Positions 37,681-48,664 of a stretch of 64,000 nt of DNA are shown one piece after another. The stretch lies in NCBI GenBank assembly GCA_914767715.1, contig OU612069.1, forward strand, positions 23,371,387 through 23,435,386, in the 5' to 3' direction. Both the position numbers and the translations under genes were made by a program. The stretch is from Membranipora membranacea (lineage: Eukaryota; Bryozoa; Gymnolaemata; Cheilostomatida; Membraniporidae). Every line of letters begins with the position of its first letter. The first letter of the stretch is position 1. Under the pieces are notes generated by a model, which had not been told where the DNA came from, did not search any database, and saw nothing but the letters and a program-made list of their open reading frames with translations.

Positions 37681-38760
37681 CCCACCCACACAAGTCCCTT
37701 ACATTGTTGGGTTGGCGTAAACAAACCACTAACGGTAACAATGGTTCCTACATATTATATATTTTATATTTCAGGTTGTTCCCAGATTTCCAGTTCAGGT
37801 TGAGGTTATAAGTGTGCTGATGTTATGATGCATGTTTATGTGTTAAGGCGATGAATAACATTCAGGTAAGAAAAACCCGTCAGAAAGAAGTATAATGTGA
37901 AACTTAACTTATCCCGTTGCCACATGTGTGAAATCCAACCATCGTTCAGTACTTCAAACTCAAACTACCTTATAACCCATATAAATATTAGCTTTTGAAA
38001 AAAGCTAAAAAAACAGTACGATCTCATAATGTCACTTCGCGCAACGCCTTAAGTTTTGAAAATTGGTTTGTGTACATCCTTCATAAATAACCCAAGAGAA
38101 GTAAATAAATAAGCTAGTTAGGAGGTGACTTTATGTTAGCACACCCCAATTTCCACAAAGCCATTTTATTAAAACTCCTCTTTGGTAGTTCAAAAGAACC
38201 TATCCTCTTCAAACACGGTTTTTTTTGTGTTCTTGGGTAGAGAGGATAAACACCCCTAAGAAGTAAGGTGCTAGAAATGCTCTTCAATTTGACTAAAAAT
38301 CCAGCTTCAGTAGTACTGATTGCATGGCCTGAAAATTTGTTTTGAGTAACGTAACAGACTATCTGTAGAAATTCCATATCACATGTACCCTCTCTGCTGC
38401 CACAAAATTACCCTTCCTTACATTCTAGGGTTGGAGTAAACAAACCATTAATGTGTTTAACAGGCAGTAACAATGGTTCCCCATTTTATAGAAGAGATAT
38501 ACACCCAAGGGTGCTGGGGGCTTGAACATTCAACCTTGAAAGCTCCCCCAACATGATTTGAACTCACAAATCCTGCGGCACCAACCTCCTGGCAGTGAAT
38601 AGCAAGCGCGCTGACCGATCGCACCGTCTCACCGTCCCCAAAAATTGTATATTTCATTTTTTTTCAGATGATTTCCAGACTCCTTGCTCAGGTTTGCAGT
38701 ATTAGTATACTGATGATATGCAGCATGTTTATTTATAATGGTGAAGAACTGTGTACAATA
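37680..38760. repeat. ~720-bp-spaced local duplication
   Basis: The block at 37690-37860 (TTGGCGTAAACAAACCACTA, AACAATGGTTCC, TTTCAGGTTG) reappears diverged at about 38425-38760 (GAGTAAACAAACCATTAATG, AACAATGGTTCC). Upstream GATTGCATGGCCTGAAA also occurs in both, near 37551 and 38319. Confidence 0.6.
38520..38640 (-). repeat. Second tRNA-derived SINE-like unit
   Basis: On the minus strand GGTGCGATCGGTCAGCGCGC resembles a pol III A-box region, and GTGAGTTCAAATCATG resembles a B box about 50 bases later. It lies inside the second copy of the 720-bp duplication and is absent from the first, so it inserted after the duplication. Confidence 0.4.
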
Positions 38761-39029
38761 AGGTCAGTGATATATATATATATATATTTATATATATTGA
38801 GACATATGTTGAATCAAACCACATCATTGTTCAATACTTCAGAATCCCACTTTCAAATTTTTCATCATACTACTGCTGGTCAGGGACTTGCATTATACAG
38901 GCCTGCTGCAGCAAATATTATTTTACATATAACCTGTCTTAATTTCAATTTTATAACTGCAAGACCCTTGGGCTTAATGAGTATAATGTGCATAAAAAAC
39001 ATGTTTCAATACCTCCAAAATCGCTAGGC

Positions 39030-40730
39030 ATCTCACAACTGGGTGGGAAGCGATACATGTGGTGCGGAACCAAAAGTGACGAGGAAGCTAGCATGTCAAA
39101 CAAACATTTCTAATATTGGAAGCTGATCTTGAGAAAAGACTGCCAATCTTGCCATGACATGCTAAAAGTTTATCGCTCTTGTCCGAAAGACTAACCTACC
39201 GTGCAGTTAGCAGTTAGATTTAAGACCAAGGATGGTCTGTGTGTATCTAAAGCATAACCTCATGTCATATGATACTGTGACCGGATAATTTTTCCGATTG
39301 GAGGCATATGCCCTAGTTGTAGGTAAAGGATATAAAATAAATTCTGAAACATTAGACCTTTAGAGACCCGCAAAATGATCAACCATCAGCTTTTAGCTAG
39401 GGGGTAGTCAAAGCATTTTCAATATCATTAGGGAAGAAGCTGCGGTCTGTTTGTTTCTGTCTCATCAGGGAGTCTCCTTTTCGGCAGGGAGGACGGGTGG
39501 GATACCCTCCCTGCTCCCTGCTTTTTTTTCACTTCAAATTGAGATGAATCATAAGAGTTGTTCTCTCTTTGACATGTAAGTTCAATGAGGGACAACCGGT
39601 GCTAAGTTGCCCCCAGACTGCTCAGCTGACAGTTGGCATTTTTATATTTTCTTCTAGGGATGCATCTACCAAGTTCTGTGATTGCTGAGAATAACTCTTG
39701 CTATGGACTGAAGCTGCCTCATGATCGATAGATTCTAGTCCATCTTGTTCAGAAGGTCACAACATACTCTCCAATCAACATAAATTGTGTCTTTAAGCCG
39801 AAAGACACAGCCATCAAAGCTGGTACCTTCGTAGAAACGATAGAGAGCTTTTCAAAGTAAATGTAGTCTATCGATAAATTTCAGATTGTGAAATGTCAAA
39901 CTTTTCCTCCTGCCAAAATTCAACTCATCTAATATAGGTCAGTTTTATTTCATAAACACCACAGTGAATCATGGTTTAATCTTGCTAAATACAAAGTTAC
40001 AGATGTATGTATGCTTATAAACTACCCCTGATTTTAGTAAAACATTGGCTGATATTACGCATCTACACTATCAATACCTGAAACAATGAATTGTTTTATA
40101 AATATCTACCAACTACATTGTTGGACTCACTTGTGCTTTTATACAGGCTGGTCAATATGATTATTGTGTGGCTTATGAAAATAAAAATTATAATTAGTCA
40201 GTCTCATCACACAATCTTGACTATGTGCTTAGATATTTTGAGTTATAATTAGTTCATTTGCACTTCAATGGAGCAGAAAGAAAAACCAAAAACACTCCTA
40301 TGAATTCTTGTGACAAGGACCATCCTGCCTTTCCCGAAAAATGATCTTTGGTTAACTATCGATGTGTAAACGCCCGGGTTGCTAATTGCATATATTATAT
40401 AGCTTCACTCTCAATGTATATTAGTGGCCTATAGCGTCATTCTCAATGTATAATATGCCCATAAAAACATTTCTCCTCAATAAAACTTGCCTTTATCAAA
40501 ATCTGCATTTGAGTAATAGTAACTATATGGGAATTTTGTTTGACAAATCATCATAGTAGAGTTATCTTCTCCTGTATACTCATGTACATTCACTGGAAAT
40601 TCCACTTTACATAAATAGTGCTACAGCTGTACAACAACACATAATTTCTAACCCAGATTGCCCATACACATAGCCTATGAATGGTTTCATAGAACACATA
40701 TTAATTTTTTTTCTTATAGGCCATATTCAC
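39030..40730. other. No gene recognised
   Basis: Noncoding AT-rich DNA. I see no motif or exon chain. Confidence 0.5.
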
Positions 40731-40734
40731 TGGT

Positions 40735-40950
40735 AAAAAAAGCTTAATTTGAAATTTCCACATTTTAGTCAATTTTGACTAAAATGCTTGAAAATGCTTT
40801 TCAAGGTTGCAAGCAGGTCACAAGGTGATTTCCGCATTTTAGTCAATTCCACACAGGATTGACTAAAATGCGGAAATACGCACTAATTCCCTTAACACGC
40901 ACGTGAATTTGCGTGATCACGGATTTCCGCATTATAGTGAACCTGAGTAC
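40735..40950. repeat. MITE-like unit with 20-bp perfect hairpin
   Basis: Arms at 40828-40847 and 40858-40877 (ATTTCCGCATTTTAGTCAAT and its complement) pair perfectly around a 10-base loop. A smaller inverted repeat TTTTAGTCAATTTTGACTAAAA precedes it at 40766. The right part ends with ATTTCCGCATTATAGTGAACC, shared with 33399-33505. Confidence 0.75.
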
Positions 40951-41298
40951 CAATAAATGCAGAGTCAAATATATCAGCTTGAAATGCGCTTGGATTTTCA
41001 CATAAAAGTGTCTTGGGTGGATTCACCCAACTTGATTCTATAAGGCTATCATGCTCTAAAACCAGGAGGCTAAAAAACAAATAAATGATAGTTGGTGAGT
41101 GGAAATGCAGTAAATATATATTAATATAAGCATATAGATGATCAAATTATCCAAGTTGACAACTAATAAATATAAATAATAATGAATGATTACTCTGACC
41201 ACTGACTTGCTTACAACATTTTGTGTTGAAAGCTGCAAAAACATTTGGACAATAAAAGTGACATAAGTGTTTCATCTAAATAATGATAATTCTTTGTA

Positions 41299-41559
41299 AA
41301 TGTAGAGAATAGATTTCCTAAACGGGATGATAAACTTATTAAAGTACCTTTTGACAACCTAAATCATGTAGTTGCAAGCAAATTCAATGGCTTACCATAC
41401 CATATCAGATCAGTTGACAAGTTTAAGCACTTTAAAAAAATGCTCATCAAACATATATACCAATTAATACACTTATTTTTTCCTTTTTTTATGTCACATC
41501 ATGATGTTGATGACAATGAAGTGATAAAAAAAATAATAGAAGACAACAGCGTTTCATAA
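41299..41559 (+). pseudogene. LINE RT C-terminal remnant
   Basis: The frame reads NRFPKRDDKLIKVPFDNL, then KFNGLPYHIRSVDKFKHFKK, ending at TAA 41557-41559. The pattern of a W/FN.LP..IR.....FKHFKK segment at a C-terminus is typical of LINE ORF2 tails. No RT core is present upstream, so this is a fragment. Confidence 0.4.
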
Positions 41560-41769
41560 GAACAAGCTGCTTCACCTGCTTAGATCTTCTACAAATACAT
41601 ACATGTTACTCTACATCTTCTCTCGCTCCACAAGAAGTGAGATGTTCCTTGAATCCAGGCAGTGTCAACACAAATATAAATATGTTCACAAAACTACTAC
41701 TGCACACCAAAAAACTGAAAACACTATTAATCGATTCGCTGTACATTTGATTGCTGTTTGGGGAAAGGC

Positions 41770-42555
41770 CTATGGCAGTGGTACAAAAATAGGGCAGCCA
41801 AAAACATAATAAGCTCCAACAGTGAGCAGCACAGTTTTTGACACCTTTATCAGACGATGCCTGTTATTTCTTGGCATGCTGAGTATTGTTCTGATAATCA
41901 GCGCATGGCATACAATTTCGGCCACAAGGCTTAGGAAGGATTTGACAGTAAACCTGGTCCTATAGAGACCATCGGCTGGAAAAAAATCAAACTTTAGCAC
42001 ATTCAGCCTCCACATAGCAATGAACAGCACCAAAGGCACAAGCATGCAGTATGATAAGGCTACTGCGATCCAAGTCCTTGAAGTAGACCCCCTGACAATA
42101 TTGTTATACATGTGTGGTTTCAACATTGAAAAGGTTTTGTCAATGCGCATTAGACAGTGTACATTGATCGTTGCTGTCAGTGGCCCCGTGGCCAGCAGTA
42201 AGCCGAATATAACACATATAAAATCAGTCATCCATATACTCCCTTTAATCATGATGTAGGATAAAACTGTTAATCCAGGAACCAGCAACAGATCGTATAC
42301 AGCAAGAGCGATCAAGTAGTAGTGATGGACTTTCAGTTTCTTCATACGCTTAAACACCAGTAATATCATGGTGTTGCTGATGACAACGAGAAGTGTGATA
42401 CCTATGGACCCTTTGGCCCCAATGCTTGGCACTGACGAGTAATAATTCTTCCAAGGTCCATAGCTTAGTTGCCCTGGATCCATACTTCTCTCACAGGTGC
42501 CATTGAATGTTGTTCTACATGTAGAGGTATTCATATTGAACCTATAACTGCACAT
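41770..42555 (-). CDS. Rhodopsin-like (class A) GPCR, ends within TM6, TM7 missing
   Basis: 261 residues. The N-terminus has N-glycosylation sites (NTS at 9, NGT at 18). TM1 is ~48-69 with an SN pair (N61). TM2 is ~79-102 with LALAVYD, where D88 fits position 2.50. TM3 is ~113-136 with C114. TM4 is ~161-182, TM5 ~203-227 and TM6 ~239-257 ending FGCPIFVPLP. The stop follows at once, so TM7 and NPxxY are absent. The DRY position reads MRID, so the usual arginine pairing is lost. Ligand cannot be told. Either a decayed gene, or a donor before the stop leads to an exon I cannot see; the next ~200 bases show no TM7 in any frame. The start ATG is the first in frame. Sponge and cnidarian genomes carry many such single-exon receptors. 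Confidence 0.65.
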   Translation of the reverse strand: MCSYRFNMNTSTCRTTFNGTCERSMDPGQLSYGPWKNYYSSVPSIGAKGSIGITLLVVISNTMILLVFKRMKKLKVHHYYLIALAVYDLLLVPGLTVLSYIMIKGSIWMTDFICVIFGLLLATGPLTATINVHCLMRIDKTFSMLKPHMYNNIVRGSTSRTWIAVALSYCMLVPLVLFIAMWRLNVLKFDFFPADGLYRTRFTVKSFLSLVAEIVCHALIIRTILSMPRNNRHRLIKVSKTVLLTVGAYYVFGCPIFVPLP

Positions 42556-42568
42556 CCGATCTAAGGAT

Positions 42569-42676
42569 ATGACAAACCATCCTGAATGTTGTGAAACAAA
42601 CTTAGCTCTTTGTCCTCCTTGTGGCCATACTTATTTTAAGTGCTCAAACAGCTGCAATGCCAGTAAACAGCAATAG
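42569..42676 (+). other. Short cysteine-rich ORF, 35 residues
   Basis: ATG to TAG with seven cysteines (PECCETNLALCPPCGH...CSNSCNA). It starts 14 bases past the GPCR start on the opposite strand. It is too short and unsupported to call a gene. Recorded because the cysteine density is unusual for random sequence. Confidence 0.2.
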
Positions 42677-43145
42677 TTACTAGGCGATACTTTGCCAGTT
42701 TCTTCCTCAACTCATATTTATGACTGTTGGATCTCTTGCTCTGTCTGTTCAACTGAGCTGAAAATAAATCTTAATCTCTATAATCAAATCCAGTTCTGCA
42801 ACAATTATAAAATATCAAGACCAAAAATATCTGCAAGATTAATTTGTATTATATATATTAGAAAGAGTGTCATCCGATCGAAATAAAAATAACACTCAAT
42901 TTCAACTGATTATCATTGGTAGTGTATCCTTAGACAGGTCTCCCCATACTATATAAATCTACTGGGGCCAGTGATTATATTTCAGCACATTTGAATAGTA
43001 ACTTTTAAATCATGCCCCCTGTTCAGGCCTTGAGTTTCTGTGCTGAGTTTGGTGTCTTTACAGTCAGGAGGCTCTTCGGTAGCTGTGTGAATCTTTCCAG
43101 CGCAGCCTGTGTGGTTGTGATAGCAAGTTTCAAGATCTGAAAACC

Positions 43146-43469
43146 ATGTTGAAAAGCCAATGCAAGTTGTACTCTGATTTTACCATCATCATCATTACCC
43201 ATTATCTGAACTCACAATTCTCCTCTTATCTTGATTTACTTTGTACAATAATAAAAACAGCCGTGGCAATCACTATCAGGCCCAAGTCTAATCTAGACAA
43301 GCTTGAAATCAGAGTACGAAACATTCCGCTTGATGTGCTTGTGGATTCTGGCTCACAGAGCAATGTGATTAGTAAAGACACATTAGATTTACTTTTGTCA
43401 AGAGGTCTTAGAGCCAAAGTAGAGCCAACAGACCTGGAACTGTTCTGTATACTGCTGATAAGCCCTTAG
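43146..43469 (+). pseudogene. Retroelement aspartic-protease-like fragment
   Basis: A 107-residue frame includes IRVRNIPLDVLVDSGSQSNV, with the DSG active-site motif of retropepsins and the hydrophobic context expected in Ty3/Gypsy-type polyproteins. It stops at 43469, just before the assembly gap at 43493. Any RT or integrase would lie in the gap or be missing. No LTR was found on the left. Confidence 0.45.
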
Positions 43470-43492
43470 ACTTGTTCGGATGCTTCAATGCT

Positions 43493-43692
43493 NNNNNNNN
43501 NNNNNNNNNNNNNNNNNNNNNNNNNNNNNNNNNNNNNNNNNNNNNNNNNNNNNNNNNNNNNNNNNNNNNNNNNNNNNNNNNNNNNNNNNNNNNNNNNNNN
43601 NNNNNNNNNNNNNNNNNNNNNNNNNNNNNNNNNNNNNNNNNNNNNNNNNNNNNNNNNNNNNNNNNNNNNNNNNNNNNNNNNNNNNNNNNNNN
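43493..43692. other. Assembly gap, exactly 200 N
   Basis: A run of N from 43493 to 43692. The round length suggests a placeholder for an unsized gap, so true distance and content are unknown. Open frames through it are artefacts. Confidence 0.98.
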
Positions 43693-43845
43693 TAATGAAC
43701 TGAGTATCAGGCTAGGTGAGAGATGAACTGTTCTACTTATACTCGCTGCTACAGCTTCAATTTGGTATTTTATTGTTTTCCACCCTGCTGTATCTGCTAT
43801 GTTACAATTTCATATGCATATGTGTTTTATTATTTGGCCAGAATA

Positions 43846-44069
43846 TGGTTCGAACTCGCAAAACAACAGTGAGGTGGTGTCGCCGGAGAAGTGTCTGAAA
43901 TGTACTCTTATTCACTCACCCAGATGTGAATGTCCTACCACAGGGATGGTTGACAATGACATGGCTATAAATACCAAAGACGCTAAGGATGATGGAAATG
44001 ATGTGAAAGTGGAGCGGAGAGAAAAGTTACATGAGCAGAATCAGCCTACCACCCCCCATTCCAGAGGTA
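43846..44069 (+). CDS. Possible exon of an unrecognised gene
   Basis: An open segment (SEVVSPEKCLKCTLIHSPRC...NDVKVERREKLHEQN) ends at a good donor AGAG|GTAAGTAG near 44067. It is hydrophilic and low-complexity, with no domain recognised. Neither a preceding nor a following exon was found, partly because of the nearby gap. Confidence 0.2.
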
Positions 44070-44228
44070 AGTAGTCTGTAGTTGTAACATCATTTAAGCG
44101 ATAGGCCTACTGTGTGTAGTGATAGTGTGAATTTCAATGCACATGGACTGCTCAATTTAACATGGATAACTAGCACATGTCAAACTGCCAAATGCAAAAC
44201 AATTTGATTAAAATCCCAAAATTCAGTG

Positions 44229-44535
44229 ACGTAAATTTTCTAATCCCTCAAGAAAATCTTAATTGTAAACAACCAGTTGTATTGCAGTCTCTGTCTTTCA
44301 TTACAGGGAAAGAATTTGTTACTGCTGTGCCCTGTTTATCTTTTCCAAAGGATTTAAAGGCAATGTAATATTAGAATATCAAAACCTGAGGATACCCTTT
44401 GTGTCTCAAGACTTGTTGCTTCTTATGATATTTATGTATTATGGCATTATTACATCAGATTAAAATTGGACGTTGATTTAAATCAGATGTCTTGTCACCA
44501 GCCACATCCCGAAGCATAGGCGGCAAAATTTTGTT
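44229..44535 (+). repeat. Partial copy of repeat R
   Basis: Matches the middle and end of repeat R (12530-12830) with few changes, from TAAATTTTCTAATCCCTCAAG to AGCATAGGCGGCAAAATT. It retains the ~46 bp missing from the second R at 13280-13860. It ends 24 bases before the target duplication of the element starting 44565. Confidence 0.85.
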
Positions 44536-44659
44536 CATTGCATTGTCACAACTACAGCAATAGGTACCGTGGCCCAGAAAGCTGGATAAAACTAAACTTA
44601 TCTGCTGTGAATTTAATTTAATAAGGCCTAAATTGAATTAAACATTTCATTTAATTTAA

Positions 44660-44790
44660 TCAAACTTCTCTGCATCAAACTTTCTTGTGTCAAACTTTTC
44701 TGTTCTACATCAAACTATTCTACTCTGCATCAAACTTTTCTACTCTGAATCAAACTTTTCTACATTGAACCTGACTTTTCCGCTTCATTG
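44660..44790 (-). repeat. Minisatellite in left terminus
   Basis: Repeats of CATCAAACTTTTCTACTCTG-type units, about 20 bp each and imperfect. This is the reverse complement of the array at 48096-48310. Confidence 0.8.
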
Positions 44791-47053
44791 ATATCAACCA
44801 TCATATATATTATATTACTGTATCTAGGTCCTCAGTCTACCAATAGTATATAGTCAAAAGGCTTTCATTTCAATTCATCATTGATGATTTGCAATAGAAC
44901 TGCATGGCTGTCTTTATCAAGACCACAGTCACACAGCATGGACAATATGTTTCTTCCAACAATTTTGAACAGCTAATTCAGAAAAAGATTTACACATACT
45001 CAGATCATCCAACTTCTGAGAAATTGACATAGAATTTTATTGAGTCACAACAAAATCAAACACTTGTTCAATTAGATGGGATTATGGGTTTTCAGTTTTC
45101 CCTTTACATCTCACTGTTGAAATGAAAAGTAAGGAATCCCTATTTAAACTGGTTTATACAGGGAAACCCTCTGTTTGCTTTTCTAGACAGATTATTATTT
45201 CTTCATGTGTGCTGGATTCTAAACCCGTCCAGCACATAGATGTGAAAAGTGTATCATCATAGAAATGGTTGATTGCCTCAACAGACAGAAAGTCGCATTC
45301 TCTTCAGACCGATCCTTTCACAAGTTTTGTTTGGCTATACGCTGAAGCTAAGCTACTATCATGTATGAGTCTGAGTAAGGAGTTAAAGACAAGGAGATGC
45401 AACAAAGATAGCATCAGTGTCTTTCTGAAAATATTAATGGGTGCCACAGTATCTCCCCATCATAAATTTTAATGTGGAAATGAGGCTATATGAATGTTGT
45501 CTCATAAAATTTTTTTAGCTTCTTATGAGATGTAGTTTATAAATACAGTTTACTATTGAATAATTATGTTTCACAGCAATAATATGTGTCTTTAACTCCT
45601 TGGTCTGAGGATGTATATGAGTCAGATTGCTAACAAAAATGTATAACATTCTGCTGATGCAAAGCAATAAAACCTCAAGGAAAACAAAAGGCTGGCATCT
45701 GATCGGATTCACTTTTATTTCATGACACCTGCTCTTACTAAAATAATTATCCTAGTAGAGGCTGGCTCTTGCAAAAACCTCCGCACCACTTGGAATACTA
45801 TTATTACATCTGTATGTAATACCTAGGTAAAAACTCCAAGTTAATTTTCCTCACGTATTGGGATGTTTTCTTGAACTGCAATTTGAGCCTGTCCATATTA
45901 TCGAAGTAGTATTATCTCCTGTGTGGTTATGCAGCAACCCACTGGTGTGAATTGTCATGTTTGTATCAGTATCAATTAAAAGTTTGACAAATTGTTTGAA
46001 ATTGTGGTATTAGGTCAGACTCGTGCTAACAGAATGAATAGGTTTTCCGGTGAGGATTGTGGCCAGCAAAACCATGAGCACATTTATTTGTAGTGACCTC
46101 ACTTAGATTGCTGCAGAATTCATATTCTCAAGCTAGCAGCAGAAAACAATGTCCATACATAGCTTCTTTTTTTTAAATGTTATATTGGTTATTATAGAAA
46201 TTTCATGGAAATTGATTATTGGTAATGAGTGAAAGAATAAATTTCTTGACTTTGCCATTAGTAAGATAGCAATGATAATTGCCTTCTTGTATAGTATAAG
46301 AAATATTTGTGGCTTAGGCCAGTCAGTCTAGGGCTGGTGATAAGCCGTTGGCCTTAGTATAGTAAAGGTCGCTAACGTTTTACAATTGCTGAACTGGCCC
46401 AGCTTACAGAACTGGAACTACCGGCACCCTCATTAATTCCTTTGAAATATAAATAGATTACTATTAAAACTAGTTCCCAAAAACTAGGCTTGTTTGCTGA
46501 CTAACGAAACAAGTATGATAGGAGCAGTGGTTAGGCCCACAAATTAAATTGAAGTTTCATTGCGACTGTATACGACAACAGGTCCCACTTGTATTGTAAG
46601 GATTTTCCATTTGCTGTCAAAGCTATTTGAAAGTTCAGCAAATATTTATAAATGTTTTGATTTCTTTTTCCCTGTGTATTATTGAAATTCCTGATTAAAA
46701 ACTTGTAGTTCATAAAGCTGAGGATAACCGCCTGTATAGTCCAGTGGCAGCCTACCAAAAATGTGGCTATAAACGCAACTTAATTTGCGAAATTGGATGG
46801 ATAAATTCTAAGAGTGGATTCTAGGGTATGGCGATGTTGTACCTTACACAAAGTTGCTCAATTGGCAGCAAATTGCCGAAAACGCTGCCGAAAATGGCCA
46901 AAATTGCTGTTTTCACCTTATAATTTGGGCTACTCAAACTCTGCATTGAGATTCATACATACCTTAGTCAGTTTTTGATATAATATCAAGATGATATCTC
47001 AAATATTGAATGAATGACCAACCTTATAAAAAGTGATAAAGTGAAAAACGCCG

Positions 47054-47788
47054 CAGACAAAAGGGAGAGTGATGAAAAATTGATGATATGGTTTCAAAAC
47101 ATCCAAAATCTGGAACAGCATGTCATAATTAATGGATCTACAAGTTTACATGTGTCTGCTATCATAAAAAGCCAGGATGTGGCCGACAACGATTGCAATA
47201 CCCCCTTATATCAACTGTATATAACTCTCATTGAAGCGACACTACTTTTTCAGATTTGCAGACGCCTCGAAAACTGACTTTGCATGTTCGTATAAAATCT
47301 GATTTTCTCATGGTGGTTTTGTATTGACTCCATCAATGACCTAAAAGAAATTGTTCAGCACTACGCACCTTTCTGACGATGCTTTACACGCTATATACCT
47401 TTATAGAGACGATTTTTATGATACTATAAAGGAAACCTAAGAATATGCACTATTTGAAAAATGACACATACAGAGCATTTAAAACTATAGTCATGCGATG
47501 GGAGGGTCAATACGCAGTCACCTTAAAAAAATCAGATCAATACGAACATTTGAAGCCTGTTTTTTTAGGCAGCAGCATAATTGAAAAAGTAGTTTTGCTT
47601 TAATGATAGTTATACACGGTGATAAAAGGGGTATTGCAACCGTTTTTGGCCGCATCTCAGCTTTTTATAATAGCACACCCATGTTAAATTGTAGATCCAC
47701 TAATTATGACATGCTCTTTCAGATTTTGGATGTTTTGAAAACATATCATCATTTTTTGATCACTTTCCCTTTTACTGGCAGCATTTTT
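47054..47788. repeat. Foldback: ~160-bp arms around ~400 bp
   Basis: The arm at 47054-47212 and the arm at 47619-47788 match in reverse complement at roughly 80% by eye (for example ATCCAAAATCTG against its mirrored copy). Short ORFs in the two arms resemble one another only because of this. It lies wholly inside the 44565-48392 element. Confidence 0.75.
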
Positions 47789-48095
47789 GGCAATTAGCAG
47801 CCCATCGTGCAACTTAGTGTATGGTACATTGTTACAATTGCAATCAAAAACTGTACCAGAAACAACTGACAAACCTTATCCATCCGAAAGTGCAAATGGA
47901 AGTGACAAGGTATGCTGCCACCGGACTAGTATGGTAAGAAATATTTGTACTGGGAATGCCCAAAAATAGTTGGTTACTCATCTTTCATATTCCTTCTAAC
48001 AAAAAGTGCATCAAAATATTCTGTGAGGCAAATTTGTAGACTGAGGACCTGCATACAGTAATACATAGTATATAGGGTGGTTGATATCAATGGAG

Positions 48096-48310
48096 CGGAA
48101 AAGTTTGATTCAGAGTAGAAAAGTTTGATGCACAACAAAAAGTTTAATGCATAGTATAAAAGTTTGATGCAGAACAGAAAAGTTTGATGCAGAACAGAAA
48201 AGTTTAATTCAGAGTAGAAAAGTTTGATTAAGAGGAGAAAAGTTTGCTGCAGAACTTGAAAGTTTGATGCAGTAAAGTTCAATGCAGAAAAGTTTGATTA
48301 AATTCACTGA
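48096..48310 (+). repeat. Minisatellite in right terminus, ~20-bp unit
   Basis: About ten units near AGAAAAGTTTGATGCAGAAC, several diverged. This is the longer of the two mirrored arrays, so copy number has changed since the termini were identical. Confidence 0.85.
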
Positions 48311-48664
48311 AATGTTTTTTTCAGTTCAGGCCTTTTTAAATGAAATTCACAGCAGGAAAGTTTAATTTTATTCGGCTTTCTGGGCCACGATAAATAGGTA
48401 GCGATAAAAACTGTTTAAACTTTAAGAAACATAAGCCCAAAAAAATCAATAAATGAGCAGTAAGTATTCGAACTTATGAGTTCAAATTCTGTCAAGGCTG
48501 CACAAGGGTGGGAATTACGACAAATGGAAACAACAACACAAATTGCAGAAGCTTTCTGTATTGGTATACCAAAATAGTTGCAGTAAATGCATGTTCAGTA
48601 TTGTGAGTGATGAGTGACAGAAGAAGTTGAGTTATATAGAATGTTTGTTTCTGTTTGGGAAATG

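Larger units (their letters stand above)
44565..48392. mobile_element. 3.8-kb element with long inverted termini, no transposase seen
   Basis: The left end TACCGTGGCCCAGAAAGC and right end (reverse complement TATCGTGGCCCAGAAAGC) begin inverted termini of ~290-360 bp. A 6-8 bp candidate target duplication AATAGG(TA) flanks them (44559 and 48393). The inner part of each terminus is an AAAAGTTTGATGCAGAA-type minisatellite. Inside lie an inverted pair (47054-47212 and 47619-47788) and otherwise AT-rich DNA without a supported ORF. A non-autonomous DNA transposon is inferred. A Merlin-like transposase gene lies 270 bp beyond its right end. Confidence 0.7.

Noticed and set aside
43472-43726. Open frames of ~70-84 codons
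   Set aside because: They run through the 200-N assembly gap and contain only unknown residues.
47014-47277. 87-residue frame resembling a minus-strand frame at 47872-47684
   Set aside because: The likeness is explained by the inverted foldback arms, not by two related genes.
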